Shown piece after piece: positions 23,244 through 37,300 of a stretch of 64,000 nucleotides of DNA. The notes below the pieces were generated by a model. The model was not told the DNA's origin and did not search any database. It saw only the letters and a list, made by a program, of their open reading frames with translations. Origin of the DNA: Cladocopium goreaui (lineage: Eukaryota > Sar > Dinophyceae > Suessiales > Symbiodiniaceae); the NCBI GenBank assembly GCA_947184155.2, contig CAMXCT020001994.1:1-64000 (forward strand). The letters are read 5' to 3'. The first letter of the stretch is position 1. Each line of letters opens with the position of its first letter. Both the position numbers and the translations under genes were made by a program.

Positions 23244-24436
23244 TTGAATCCCCAATTTTCTTGATAGGACATTACTGAAAGATGTACCCCTCCAGTTTTT
23301 ATTGAGCTAATTACTGCATAGATAGATATGTGAAATCATTGCTTGCCCTAGGCAATGATGATCAACGGTGGATGTTCCGTATGTTGATTTGCTGGTGTTG
23401 GCCATAGGTACTGGAGCGCAGTGCAGGACACTGGCTATGGTGCGCACTTTTCTCAGGGACAACATGGCACTGCGACAACATGCCGAGCGCAGTAAGTGGA
23501 CGTGGCCATGTAAGATATGCCAAGTAGGATGGGGACAAATATGAGGCACTAATTCTCTAGCCCCTAATTTGCTTCTTTTGGTGAATTGGACAACTGAACA
23601 TCTACCAAAACTGATGAACTCTATTATTTTCTGCAACTCTTGAGGCCATATGCTTACCTTGGTGCCTTGCCGATGGTGTCCTAAACTCAGAAACTTAGAT
23701 GTTGCAGAGAACTGGGGGTACAATGCAAGCAAATCCAAAGCTGATTGTGCAAGAGTGCCAGGCAGGTAGATCACCTAAAGACAAGGGTGTGTATCAAAAT
23801 TTAAGGCCCGAAGGCCCAGAAGTCATATATATATATATTTATATGTATACGTATATATATATATATATACACACACACATGTATTTAAGTTTTAGTCATG
23901 CAAGAGCCCATACTGTAGGTTTTAGCTTAACAACCCAATCTTTTGGACCCGGTGGAATGCTGGAGCTCCCAGCTCCTGGTGCCTGGCAGGCCCGGCCTCA
24001 CGCGGCGTGCGGAGTTGCCACATGCCGCTTGAGACCAAGGGAACCAGCGATTTTTTGGCCATTTTTGGGCGTGAAACCATGAAAGATCCTCGAATCTCGA
24101 TCAATTTTAGGTCTAAGTTCGAAGCATATACAAAAATCAGCGGGTTTTGGGAGTTCAAACCATTGATTCTAAGATATGGCAGAGATGGAAGGGATACTAT
24201 CTCTTTCTGCCTCCAGCCTTGAGGCGAATGTCGAGGCACCTCTTTCTGCACCAGGACGTTGCCGGTTTTTGTTTGCCATTGTTCTTCTGTTGAAATCTCA
24301 AACTTCAGCCAACATCTGCAGTATTTCATCCCAATTTTCAGTGGTAATTTCTATAAAAATTATCGTATTTTACTTCTTTTGCCGTCTTTTGGGGGATTTT
24401 TGGGAGCGAACTAACCGTTGACCATGGCACTCTCCA
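23244..24436. other. Spacer with TA/CA microsatellite
   Basis: TA then CA run at about 23825-23880. A possible exon at 23955-24045 (GGMLELPAPGAWQARPHAAC) could not be joined to anything. Confidence 0.35.
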
Positions 24437-24588
24437 GGACCCATGAGCAGCATGGCCAGCTGCCTGAACAGCGCAGTACCGGCCATGCCAGCCATGCCCG
24501 CCATGCCCGCCATGCCTCCCATGCCTACGATGCCGGAAAGTTCAAGCAGCGTTACGGCCTCAATGGTCAGATGCCAAAATCATACTGG
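24437..24588 (+). CDS. Candidate exon with a His/Ala repeat
   Basis: The frame reading HASHARHARHASHAYDAGKF and then QRYGLNGQMPKSYW ends at a GTACAG donor. The middle codes for a low-complexity stretch built from GCCATGCC(C/A)GC units, which in another frame gives PAM repeats. It may be an upstream exon of the coiled-coil gene starting at 25269. Confidence 0.4.
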
Positions 24589-25268
24589 GTACAGTAGCCC
24601 CCAAGAAGATGGAAAGGAAATTCCGACGAAACTAGTGATTTTATTCACGTTTCTATCTTTTTGGAGGTTACCATAGATTTTCTGTAGATATGGGAATGGG
24701 TTACCTATGATACCATATTGGCGGGAATGAACATCCATTTACCAGCTCTATTGACGTTCACCAGTGGGTTTTGACTCATGGGGTTGTCCAAGAATATACT
24801 GCACTCCAATTGATGGCCAATTTGTCATGGGGAAAATTATGATGAACGATGATCTCTTTGGGTACCCTGTTTCCAGACAAACCCAGGGGTGTCTCTAGGG
24901 ACCGACATATCGGCTCTGTGACTCTGCAGAGGTCGGGCGATTTGTTACAGGGCCATTGACCTCCTCAGTATCAAGCTCAGCAGGGGACGTGGGTTGATAG
25001 GAATTTTCAACAACCAGAAAGCTTGATAATGTCTACACTCGGGGCTGCTTATCCAGTGCTTGGTGGGGATTACACATAGTGATATACACAATCTAAAGTA
25101 ATCTACGGGAACTATGTCCTTTTGGCTATGAATCAATTACATTTTCATCATTTTGAAGCAGAGAAACTGTGATCACTGAGGCACCCTTGAGCTCAGTGTC
25201 CATGGGTGAGTTGGTGGCTGCCATGCGAGAGGTGGTTTAGGACTTGGCCATTTTCCTGTTTGCCGCAG
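24589..25268. other. Intron or spacer, nothing recognised
   Basis: No exon supported. Confidence 0.4.
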
Positions 25269-28200
25269 CTGCTGGGAGCTGAAAGAACCATTGTTGGTGC
25301 CCACTAAGGTCAGGGCTGAAGCCACACCAGAGGGCTGGCAGGTGGGTGCAATGCACATTTGATCCGTAACGCCACAAACCACCTGGCGTCAAATTTCTTT
25401 CGACCTGTTGGGATTCAGCTATTTATATCGATTATTATCCCATCATATCCGATGGTGAATTCTCATAGAGGCTCGACTACACGTGAAGCCATGATGGATG
25501 TGGGAAACCACCTGGCTTCGCTCCAAAGGCTGAACGACAGAAGTTGGAGCGAAAGGCCTGGCCTTTCGAACGGACCAAACATTGGAACTTTCAGGAGCTA
25601 CCAATGCTGTTCCTTGCGCATCTTGTGCCGTCAAGCTGAATAATAGCAATGTGACATGGCTAAGTACAACTCATACTTGCGCTTGGAACGGCAGCTATCC
25701 AGGCAATGTGCCTGAGTTTGTCGTGCTACATTCTACCGTATTCCACCAATCTTTGTCCCATGAGCACGAGTGGTGTGGGTCGCCAACGCGAGCGGAGGCT
25801 TCACTGCTTGAAGAACAGCTGCGCTCCTCTAAAATTCACCAGGAGCGGGGAGACTGGGTACCGAAGGATACCGAAGGTTAAGGACTTCTCAAATCTAGCC
25901 ATGCTAAGCCATTAGGCCATCAGGAAAGCACGTACAGCATTACCTCGGATTCGCCAGGAGCAGTTGAGGGAAGCGATGAGGGCGCAACATGCGCAGCTGG
26001 CCGAAGCACAGATGATGGCGTCCTTCCGGCATGGCGCAAACATCTTATCATTTCACTAGAAACCAGAGATTCTGAAGCCTTTCACATTCAAGGCGTATTC
26101 ATCATATCCAATGATGTATCCAATGATGTATCCAATGATGTATCCAATGATGTATCCAATGATGTATCCAATGATAGCTATGTTGCTAGGTAACGGTCAA
26201 TCAGAACCAGTCACCCAAGGTTCAATGAGTTTTCGGTGAATTCCGATTCAAAGGGGTTTGCAGCAGCCAGGCAGCAGATGCGAGAGCACCAACTCCGTTT
26301 GGATGGTGACCGACAGATGAGGTGCCTGAAGTCGATTTAGAGCTATGATTTCTTATGAATCACGGTACAACAAGTATAATATTACATCTAGAAACACAAC
26401 TTGCAGTGACTATTTGTATAATTACAAGTATGACAAAAACGCAGGATTGCGTAGGTACAGGTATGATCATGAATGTACACCAATGGTGTAATGCATATAT
26501 ATATAAATGTACATCGATACGCATACACATAGCACTCATATGTGTATGCAAGTATACATTATTATCTCATTATACACTATATTCATGATGTATAGTACTT
26601 ACAGTATGACATAGTACAACAAATTTTGAACATTTTGAACTTAGCCATTCAAAACTCACACACCTACATAGAAAATATATACACATGTCATAGTATCATG
26701 AATACCCTGTCCATTACCCTCGGACTATCCAACATGGCTATGGCGGCTATGTTATAGATGGCCCGTAGAAATAGATGGTTTACCAATGTTTATGGACGTT
26801 TCCTAAAATGATCTAAAATATTTTTTTTTCCATAAAAACCTTACATTTTAATCCATTTTAGGGTACCCTCATTTATGGAACCCCCCAAATCATGATTGAC
26901 TCATTGGATTGGTTGAAGGGAAAATCTGGAGCGGAAACCATGGTTTTCCCAATGAAATTGGTAGGGGGTTCCTGTAAATTTAATAGGGAAATAAATAGGG
27001 AAATAAATAGGGAAAGAAATAAGGAAATAAATAGGGAAATGATAGGTACATAATGTATCGGAATATAAAATGGACACAATACGTGAATAAATAGTGAAAT
27101 AATAGCGTAACCATATTATGGGAATAAATAGGGAAATATGACGGGAATAGATTGGGGAATAAATCTGAAACAAAATATGGGAATAAATGAACTAAATGGG
27201 GAAACAAATAAGGAACTAGAGTAAATAAGGAAATAATTAGGGAAATAAATAGGGAAATAAATAGGGAACTAAATAGGGAAATAAATAGGGAACTAAATAG
27301 AGAAATAAATAGGGGAATCAATAGGGAAATCAATAGGGAAATAAATAGGGAAATAAATAGGGAAATAGATAGGGAAATAAATAGGGAAATAAATAGGGAA
27401 ATAAATAGGGAAACAAATAGGGAAATAAATAGGGAAATAAATAAATAGGGAAATAATAGGGAAATAAATAGGGGAATAAATAGGGAAATAAATAGGGAAA
27501 TAAATAGGGGAATAAATAGGAAAATAAATAGGGAAATAACTAGGGCCTAGGGAAATAAATAGGGGAATCAATATGGAAATCAATAGGGAAATCAATAGGG
27601 GCATAAATAGGGAAATAAATAGGGAAATAAAAAGGCAAATAAATAGGGAAATACATAGGGAAATTAATAGGGAAATAAATAGGGAAATAAATAGGGAAAT
27701 AACTAGGGGAGTAAACAGGGAAATAAATAGGGAAATAAATAGGGGAATTCTTAGGGAAATAAATAGGGAAATAAATAGGGAAATGAATATGGAAGAAAAT
27801 AGGGGAATAAATAGGGGAATAAATAGGGAAATAAAAAGGGAAATAAATAGGGAAATGTCTAGGGAAATAAATAGGGTACTAAATAGACACTAAATAAGGG
27901 GTAAATAGGGAACTATATAGGGAAATACATAGGGAAATAAATAGGGCAATACAAAGGGGAATAAATAGGGGAATAAATAGGGAAATGAATAGGGAAATAA
28001 ATAGGGAAATAAATAGGGAAATAAATAAGGAAATAAATAGGGAAACACATAGTGAAATAAATAGGGAAATACATAGGGAAATAAATAGGGAAACAAATAG
28101 GGAAATAAATAAGGAAATAAATAGGAAAAATAAATAGGGACATAAATAGGGGAATCAATAGGGAAATAAATAGGGGAATCAATAGGGGAATACATAGGGA

Positions 28201-31200
28201 AATAAATAGGGGAATAAATAGGAAATAAATAGGGAAATAAATAGGGTAATAAATAGGAAATAAATAAGGAAATAAATAGGGAAATAACTAGGGAAATAAA
28301 TAGGGAAATGAATAAAGAAATAAATAGGGGAATCAATAGGGGAATCACTAGGGAAATAAATAGGGGAATCAATAGGGAAATCAATAGGGAAATAAATAGG
28401 GAAATGAATAGGGAAATAAATAGGGAAATAAATAGGGAAATAAATATGGAAATAAATAGGGAAATAAATAGGGAAATAAATAGGGAAATGAATAGGGACA
28501 TACTAGGGAAAGAACTAGGGAAATAAATAGGGAAATAAATAGGGAAATAAATAGGGAAATAAATTGGGAAATAAATTGGGAAATAAATAGGGACATCAAT
28601 AGGGACATACATAGGGAAATGTCTAGGGAAATAAATAGGGGGAATCAATGGGGAAATCAATAGGGCAACAAATAGGGAAATAAATAGGGAAATAAATAGG
28701 GAAATCAATAGGGACATAAATAGGGAAATAAATAGGGAAATAAATAGAGAAATCAATAGGGAAATAGATAGGGAAATAAATAGGAAATAAATAGGGAAAT
28801 AAATAGGGACATAACTAGGGAAATAACTAGGGAAATAAATAGGGAAATAAATAGGCAAATAAATAGGGAAATAAATAGGGAAATAAATAGGGAAATAAAT
28901 AGGGAAATAAATAGGGAAATAAATAGGGGAATAAATAGGGAAATAAATAGGGAAATAAATCGGGAAATAAATAGGGAAATAAATAGGGAAATAAATAGGG
29001 AAATAAATACGGAAATAAATAGGGAAATAAATAGGGAAATAAATAGGGAAATGAATAGGGAAATAAATAGGGAAATAAATAGGGAAATAAATAGGGAAAT
29101 AAATAGGGAAATCAATAGGGAAATAAATAGTGAACTCAATAGGGAGATAAATAGGGAAATAACTAGGGAAATAAATAGGGGAATCAATAGGGAAACAAAT
29201 AGGGAAATAAAAAGGGAAATAAATAGGGAAATAAAAAGGGAAATAAATAGGGAAATAAATAGGGAAACAAATAGGGACATAAATAAGGAAATAAATAGGG
29301 AAATACATAGGGACATAAATAGGGGAATAAATAGGGACATAAATAAGGAAATAAATAGGGAAATAAATAGGGAAATCAATAGGGCAATAAATAGGGAAAT
29401 AAATAGGGAAATAAATAGGGAAATAAATAGGGAAATAAATATGGAAATAAATAGGGAAATAAATAGGGAAATAAATAGGGAAATAAATAGGGACATACTA
29501 GGGAAAGAACTAGGGAAATAAATAGGGAAATAAATAGGGAAATAAATAGGGAAATAAATAGGGAAATAAATAGGGAAATAAAGGGAAATAAATAGGGAAA
29601 CAAATAGGGAAATAAATAGTGAACTCAATAGGGAAATAAATAGGGAAATAACTAGGGAAATAAATAGGGGAATCAATAGGGAAATCAATAGGGCAATAAA
29701 TAGGGAAATAAATAGGGAAATCAATAGGGAAATAAATAGGGGAATAAATAGGGGAATAAATAGGGAACTAAATAGGGAACTAAATAGGTAAAATCAATAG
29801 GGAAATCAATAGGGAAATAAATAGGGACATAAATAGGGAAATAAATAGGGAAATAACTAGGGAAATAAATAGGGAAATAAATAGGGAAATAAATAGGGAA
29901 ATGAATAGGAAAATAAATAGGGGAATCAATAGGGGAATCACTAGGGAAATAAATAGGGGAATCAATAGGGAAATCAATAGGGAAATAAATAGGGAAATAA
30001 ATAGGGAATAAATAGGAAAATAAATAGAGAAATCAATAGGGAAATAGATAGGGAAATAAATAGGAAATAACTAGGGAAATAAATAGGGACATAACTAGGG
30101 AAAGAACTAGGGAAATAAATAGGGAAATAAATAGGGAAATAAATAGGGAAATAAATAGGGAAATAACTAGGGAAATAAATAGGGGAATACATAGGGAAAT
30201 AAATAGGGGAATAAATAGGGGAATAAATAGGGAAATAACTAGGGAAATAAATAGGGAAATGAATAGGGAAATGAATAGGGAAATAAATAGGGAAATAAAT
30301 AGGGAAATAAATAGGGAAATAAAGGGAAATAAATAGGGAAACAAATAGGGAAATAAATAGGGAAATAAATAGGGAAATAAATAGGGAAACAAATAGGGAC
30401 ATAAATAAGGAAATAAATAGGGAAATAAATAGGGACATAAATAGGGGAATAAATAGGGAAATAAATAGGGAAATAAATAGGGAAATAAATAGGGAAATCA
30501 ATATGGAAATAAATAGGGAAATAAAATAGGGAAATAAATAGGGAAATAAATAGGGAAATAAATAGGGAAATAAATAAATAGGGAAATAATAGGGAAATAA
30601 ATAGGGAAATAAATAGGGAAATAAATAGGGGAATAAATAGGGGGGAAATAAATAGGGAAATAACTAGGGAAATAAATAGGGAAATAAATAGGGAAATGAA
30701 TAGGGGAAATAAATAGGGAAATAAATAGGGAAATAAATAGGGAATAGGGAAATAAATAGTAGGGAAATAAGTAGGGAAATAAGTAGGGAAATAAATAGGG
30801 AAATAAATAGAGAAATCAATAGGGAAATAGATAGGGAAATAAATAGGAAAAAAATAGGGAAATAAATAGGGAAATAGGGAATAGGGAAATAAATAGGGAC
30901 ATAAATAGGGAAATAAATAGGGAAATAAATAGGGAAATAAATAGGGAAATAAATAGGGAAATAAATAGGGAAATGAATAGGGAAATAAATAAGGGAAAAT
31001 AGGGGAATCACTAGGGAAATAAATAGGGGAAATAGGGAAATATATAGGGAAATAAATAGGAAATAAATAGGGAAATAAATAGGGACATAACTATAGGGAA
31101 ATAAATAGGGAAATAAATAGGGAAATAAATAGGGAAATAAATAGGGAAATAAATAGGGAAATCAATAGGGAAATAAATAGGGAAATAAATAGGGAATAAA

Positions 31201-33754
31201 CAGGAAAATAAATAGAGAAATCAATAGGGAAATAGATAGGGAAATAAATAGGAAATAAATAGGGAAATAAATAGGGACATAACTAGGGAAAGAACTAGGG
31301 AAATAAATAGGGAATCAAATAGGGAAACCATATTATGGGTTAAACCAATCCAGTGATTAACTGATTGTCGAGTACCCTACAGCCGCAGGGAGCTGGAGAT
31401 CGAGGCATCTCGAAGAGCCCTGGAGGCCGAACTGCGGCAAGCCACGTCTGAGGCCGGGGCCGGTTGGAACTGTCGCCCCGTGGATTGAACCCACGAAAAT
31501 GACTGGAAAACCAAAAATTGGGTTGAGAAACCCGTGAAAACCATCAAAAAACAGGTTGGAAACCAATAAGAAGTCAATTTTAAGCAACCCCAAATTGGGT
31601 TGAAACACCAATAACCATTGGGGTTTAACAAAGAATTGTGCAATATAATGAAAACCATAAGGGGAATCACAAACGTGAAACATGGACATGGGTCAGATGT
31701 TCACACAGTTGAACATCATTTTGAAGACTGAATTATCGCATTTTTTGCGACGGCTCGTTATTCGTACCCTGCAGGCGCAACAGCTACGAATGTTGCAGGA
31801 GGGATAAGGAAACCAACAGCTGATACTCCTACTTTTGTTTATCTTTGGGTGTATGATATGTATGATATGGATGATTATTGAGTTGCCAGCTGCTTTGACT
31901 GTCACCTGGGTATCCAGGAACAAACAATCCATCGTATATTCGTCATACCTGGACCATCATTGGTTTAAGGGAAAATCTACAGGAAACCCCAAGTAATTTC
32001 ATAATTTCATGGGGAAAAGCATGGTTTCCGGTTCAGATTTTCCCTTCAATCAATCCAATGATATTCTCGACTTCTTGGTGACGCTTCTTCCATTGCTTCG
32101 GCCCAGGAGCAGCTCACCATATCTTTGGACCATCAGCAGAGGGCTGGGGCCGTTGGATCCTGGAAGCCAGTGGATGAACGTTGGGATGAAAAAACAGAAG
32201 ATGTTATAAGTTATATTGCGATTTATATTGGTAGACTATAGTATCATAATGTACAATATACCACCTTGGTAGACTATAGTATCATATTATATAGTACAAT
32301 AATATACCACCTGCTATGATACGGGCAAAACAAAAGCTATATAATCCACAATTGGGCAAACACATCTCCATTTATGGGAGTATACAACCCATCCCCCAGT
32401 CTTTGGTGGTAGAACGCCCCTTGTTGATCAATTCTTAGCGCTAAGAGCGCCATGTTTTGTCGCAGATGCACTGTTGGGGTTTATGTTATCTCCCATTCAC
32501 ACATATGATATTATATATATAATATATCGTTCGTCATTTTTTCATGGGATATTTTAACAACTAACATTAACAAACATATCTTTTTTGATCCAATCTTAAT
32601 AATCTTTGGTGAATTGGAGACTAAGAATTTCCAGTCAAACTCCGATTTTCCATATGTGTTTAAATTTGTTTAAATCCTACAAATTGTTATATCATCACCC
32701 CAATTTCCAGCCATTTTCCAGCACCGAGGCCGAAAACACTGCGGCGGCCGCCTCTGGCAGTGCTGCATCCCTGATGGCGGCCGAGGCCGCGAAGGTTGGT
32801 TTAGATGGTAGGGAATGGTAGATATAACAAATATAGTTGACTGTAGTTATCCATAGTTCGCTATACAGTAACTATAGCTATCTATAGTTAACTGTAGTGA
32901 ACTATAGTTAACTATAATTAGCTATAGTTAATGCATTTTATAATCCAACTTATGATGTTTGGGGGGGCACACCTTGCAACTATAGGGTTAACGATTGGGT
33001 TTATGGTGGATTATGTTTGTATCGTTAACTACTGGGGTTTGTGAACCGAGAAACATAAGTTTGATGTTGGAAAGAAGTGGATGATATATTGGATCATGAT
33101 GAGGGTTATGCATCTATACGAACTTGATGTCGGATGTAAAGGGTGATAATCAGGCTAATTCCTAGTATACTGGCCATTTTATTGTGGATATAGGTGACAA
33201 ACCTGGGCCACAGAATCCCCAACTCCGATGCTTTCACTGTGGGGAAAATCGACAGGAACCAGGAACCCCCTCGATATTGTAAACCCATGGGTTTTCGATG
33301 ATTTTTCCCACCGCCATATGGAACTTATGGAACCCTGGTCCTTCTCGTGTCGCTACACGGTTTCCGGGGGCTCTTCTTTGAGGCGCGCCTTGCTGAGCAT
33401 GTCCAAATGGTGGCAACGCTGAGGCGATGTTGCGAGATCTGGCAGAATTCGAGTTGACCGGTTGAGAGACACCCAGCTGTTGCACTGTTGACCTATAAGA
33501 TCCCCCGCAAGCCTCTGGGCTGTTTGCTTCATTTCCTGAGTTTTAACCATGGGATGTCTGTAGATTTTGAGAGATTTTCGACAGAAGAGTACTTTGGGAT
33601 TTTTGGGCTCTAACATTTGAGACAACGCCCACGCCATTCAGGGAGAATAGTGCTGTTTTTTGTTCTGGACAGGCAGCAGCTGCAGACAATGACCGAATCA
33701 CAGACAACAGAGGCTTTGCCCAGGAATGCTGCACTTTGGCATAGCTCAACATGA
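25269..33754 (+). CDS. Coiled-coil protein gene, last eleven exons
   Basis: Exons 25269-25341, 25529-25615, 25798-25842, 25958-26028, 26271-26321, 31383-31458, 31775-31798, 32107-32138, 32722-32794, 33383-33420 and 33673-33754 join in one frame (217 codons) to TGA. The protein is rich in Q, E, R, A and L with heptad-like spacing: SLLEEQLRSSKIHQEQLREA, then MREHQLRLDGDRQ, then RRELEIEASRRALEAELRQA, QQLRMLQ, an Ala-rich stretch (AENTAAAASGSAASLMAAEA) and QQLQTMTESQTTEALPRN. This predicts long helices, probably a structural or scaffold protein. Donors are GT, GC and GA in similar numbers, and many introns share 2-4 bases between the donor and the start of the next exon. The N-terminus is missing. 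Intron 5 (26322-31382) contains a 12-bp satellite. Confidence 0.72.
26104..26175. repeat. Six copies of a 12-bp repeat GATGTATCCAAT
   Basis: Perfect or near-perfect tandem repeat within intron 4 of the coiled-coil gene. Confidence 0.95.
26976..31330. repeat. Intronic 12-bp satellite, GGGAAATAAATA
   Basis: About 4.36 kb of tandem GGGAAATAAATA with point variants (GGGGAATAAATA, GGGAAATCAATA, GGGACATAAATA, GGGAAATAACTA). Because 12 is a multiple of three, both strands have very long open frames (for example REIN repeats on + and PIYF repeats on -). These are artefacts of the unit length. The array sits wholly between exons 5 and 6 of the coiled-coil gene. Confidence 0.97.
32139..32721. other. 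Intron, AT-rich, with a duplicated segment
   Basis: GGTAGACTATAGTATCATA occurs twice (about 32230 and 32267). No exon seen. Confidence 0.5.
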
Positions 33755-34140
33755 GTGACCGCACACAATTGATCCAAATTTCAGATGAACTCGGCTATGC
33801 ACCCAACAATGGAATCCCACAGATGTCATAGACGATGTTGCCAGGCCATCTCCATCTGCAGAGGCGTTTTGGCAGTGGCATATGCTCGGCGACCCAGGCG
33901 GTACTCAGCCGGTGATGGGATGTGGAGCGACGTGGAGCGACGTAGCAGCGACGTTGTCTTCTGAAGCAAAAAAAGTGAGGTAATTGATGGTAAAGATAGT
34001 TATAATTAACGTAAAATATGGATATATAACTATTGATGGATAAGATTTAAGCGCTTACGCGCAACAGCCGGCCAGGGGCCCAACCATGGGGGCCGTGGCG
34101 GCGGACGTAGGTGTAGTGGTTCTTGCAGGGACCAAGACTG
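33755..34140. other. Spacer; weak open frame 33870-33963
   Basis: The + strand reads VLAVAYARRPRRYSAGDGMW in one frame up to a TGA, without a partner exon. Confidence 0.25.
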
Positions 34141-34146
34141 GTTAGT

Positions 34147-34207
34147 GCGGTTGTTGTGGTTGTTGTTGTTGTTGCTGTTGCTGTTGCGGTTGTTGCGGTT
34201 GTTGCGG

Positions 34208-34280
<73 letters not shown>

Positions 34281-34308
34281 CGTTGTCGTCGTCGTCGTCG
34301 TTGTCGTG
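34147..34308. repeat. (GTT)n microsatellite
   Basis: GTT trinucleotide run ending in GTC variants; gives poly-Val, poly-Leu and poly-Gln frames that are not genes. Confidence 0.97.
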
Positions 34309-34399
34309 TTGTAGTGGCTGCAGTGGTGATAGGTGGAGAGGGAACGATGCCTGTGGGAAAGTGGTGCCTATGGGGCATGTGTTGGGAAAGGCATGTTGA

Positions 34400-37300
34400 T
34401 AGGCAGGAGGCCGTCGCTTTGGTCAGCTAGAGCGTTGCTCAAGCAAGTGTCCGAGCGTTGCTCAGACCGACCAGAGCAGGGCAGCGGTCAACCCGGCGTG
34501 TTTTGATGTGAAGAGCAATGCAGGCAATCCCACGTGGCACGTTTACCGAACGGTAGCACAGGCAGGGTGCAGAGCTTTGGTCAGCCGTTTCGAACGTATT
34601 TCTCGTATCCTTGCCGACTGAACGTTCAAAGGGCATGCCGCCTGTAGGCACCAGGTTCTTTTGTTTCCCGTCACAACAAGGTAAGAGATGTGTACCCCGC
34701 CTTGCCGGCAGATTACCCAGCGAACATGCCGCCTGAGAGCTGCTCCGACCGCATTCGCAGACAGGCAGTATCCGAATTGCAAACCAAGCCAGCAGTTCAC
34801 TGCACGGATCCTGCTGCACCCAGGGCGTTACCCAGGCACTCGCCAAAGCTCAACCGTTCCTTCCCGGCGGTGTGTTTTAATTCAAACACGGCAACCAACG
34901 AAAATAGAGGGTCGGTCTGGTCCAGGTGTTCCGTCTGTTGGAGGGTTGGTCTGCTCCAGGCTTTCCGTCGCGATCGCTTTGCCAGCAAGGGAAAAAGCAT
35001 GTGTACAGTGAACGCAGCCTCTGTGGAACCGGCCGGGAGGGAAGAAGTGTCCGGAGTAGCTCGTTTGAAGCCTTGGTCAGCTAGATCGTTGCTCAAGCGA
35101 GAGTCAGAGGGTTGCTCGGATCGACCAGAGAAGGCCAACCAACCCGGCTTGTTTGGAAGGGCATGTTTAGAGAAGCAACGTAGGCGATCCGGTGTGGCAC
35201 GTTTTCACAACGGCATGGCAAGTTTCGAGACCGGCATGTTTAAAGGCAGGGGGCGGTAGCTTTGGTCAGCTAGAGCGTTGCTCAAGCGAGTGTCAGAGCG
35301 TTGCTCAGATCGACCACCGCGATGCCTCTGCCAAGAAGGGAAAACGGCCTGTGTACAGTGAACGCAGTGTCCTGCGTGGCATGTTTAAAGCCGTGGTCCG
35401 CCAGAGGGTTGGTGAAGCGAGTGTCAGAGCGTGGGTCAGCAGTGAACCCAGCCTGTTTCAATGAGCAGGTCTGTCCGATGAATTGTGTAGCTTTGGTCAG
35501 CTAGAGCGTTGCCCAAGCGAGAGCCGGAGTGTGGCGCGGAGCGACTAACGTCACAGGTCTGCAAACAAGTGTAGACAACGGCCAGCCGTCAACCGCCGAA
35601 CTCACGTCGGAGGTGATGTCAAACATAGCGCCAAGCGCCTCCACTGTCACGTTGCGGATGGGGTACGAGAAGGATCTAAGTCTTGCATCCGTAGCCAAAC
35701 AGTTTCCCGCACATCGGGCAACAGCTTGGTGGTGAGAAGATAGAGACGTTTCGGATTTGAACCCGGCAGCCAGCTTTAAGACATAGCGCCCGTTGGAGAG
35801 TTGGTCTGCTCCAGGCCTTTCGTCGCGATTGCTTTGCCAGCTAGGGACAAAGCACGTGTACAGTGAACGCAGCCTGTGTGGAACCGGCCGGGGGGGAAGA
35901 AGGGGCAAGGGCAGCTCTTGGTACAAGCCCAGGATATTGCATGAAACGGAAGCAGAAGCGCAGCACGAGCCCAGTGTTAGACCAATATTGATCCCAGCAT
36001 ATTCTCACTATAAGCCCAAGATTATAAGCTTAGTATAATGTCAATATGAAGCCCAAGATTTAGTGCAGTAGAAGCTTAAGCTTTAGTTCAACCGGTACCC
36101 CATGATAATAGGACAGGATAGTACCCACCCATATCACTCCCACCGGCGGGCGACGTGGGCCGAGCCGGTGGCTAGGTGAGCCGGTGATAGTGAATTAGAA
36201 TCCCAGCACTAGCCGACGTTAAACCCAATATTTCTCCCATAGTCCCATTATAATCCCCGTAGAATCTCCATAGTAAGCCCAAGGATCTACCCACCTATAG
36301 CAATCCCATCGGCAGGCGACGTGGGCCGAGCCGGTGGCCAGGTGATCGCGTGACAGTGAATTTTAATCCCAGCACGAGCCTACCACTTAATGAAGCCCCA
36401 TATTTCTCCCAGCATAGTCCCACCATAATCCCGCGTGATAGTGAATTATAATCTCAGCACTAGCCGCCTACTTAAGCCCAATATTTGTCCCAGCATAGTC
36501 CCACCATAGTCCCGCGTGATACTGAATTATAATCTCAGCACAAGCCGCCTACTTAAGCCCAGTCTTTGTCCCAGCATAGTCCCATCATAAGCCTAGTAGA
36601 GTCTCCATAGTAAGCCGACGATTTGGTCCATTTGAATGCCAAGACTTACGTCTATACGTCGCCGATGTGAAGAGCTCATGATGGCAGCTACCAAAAGAAA
36701 AAGCATGCGTACAGCGAACGTAGCCTCGGTGGAACCAGCCGGTAGGGAAGAAATGTCCTGAGTGGCACGTTCGAAGCCTTCGTCAGCTAGAGCGTTGCTT
36801 AAGCGAGAGTCAGAGCGTTGCTCAGATCGACCAGAGAAGGCAAGCGGTCAACCCGGCTTGTTTTGCAGGACATGTTGAAAAGCGCACCGCAGGCAACGGC
36901 ATGTCTACCGGCACGGTGCAGGAGCTTTGGTCAGCTAGAGCGTTGCTCAAGCGCGTGTCAGAGGGTTGCTCAGAGCGACCAGAGAAGGCTAGCGGTCAAC
37001 CCGGCATGTTTTGAAGGGCATGTTTAGAAAAGCGCCGCCGGCAACGGCATGTCTACAGGCAGGGTGCAGGACCTTAGGTTAGCTAGAGCGTTGCTCAAGC
37101 GCGTATCATAGCGTTGCTCAGATCAATCAGCGCGCAGCTGACGACTTGGTCCAGTTGAATGTCAAGACTTCTGTCCATGCGTCGCCCATGTGAAGAGCTC
37201 ATTATATATGGTATCTACCAAAAGAAAAAGCATGCGTACAGCGAACGCAGCCTCGGTGGAACCAGCCGGTAGGGAAGAAATGTCCTGAGTGGCACGTTCG

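Noticed and set aside
27890..29724. Very long minus-strand frames (up to 472 codons) of PIYF/SLFI repeats and + frames of REIN repeats
   Set aside because: They follow from the 12-bp satellite unit, which is a multiple of three and has few stops. No start context and no non-repeat sequence.
34123..34399. Poly-Val, poly-Leu and poly-Gln frames
   Set aside because: GTT microsatellite read in different frames.
34690..35259. 189-codon + strand frame as a gene
   Set aside because: Lies in the hairpin-bearing repeat mosaic; other copies of the same segments do not keep the frame.
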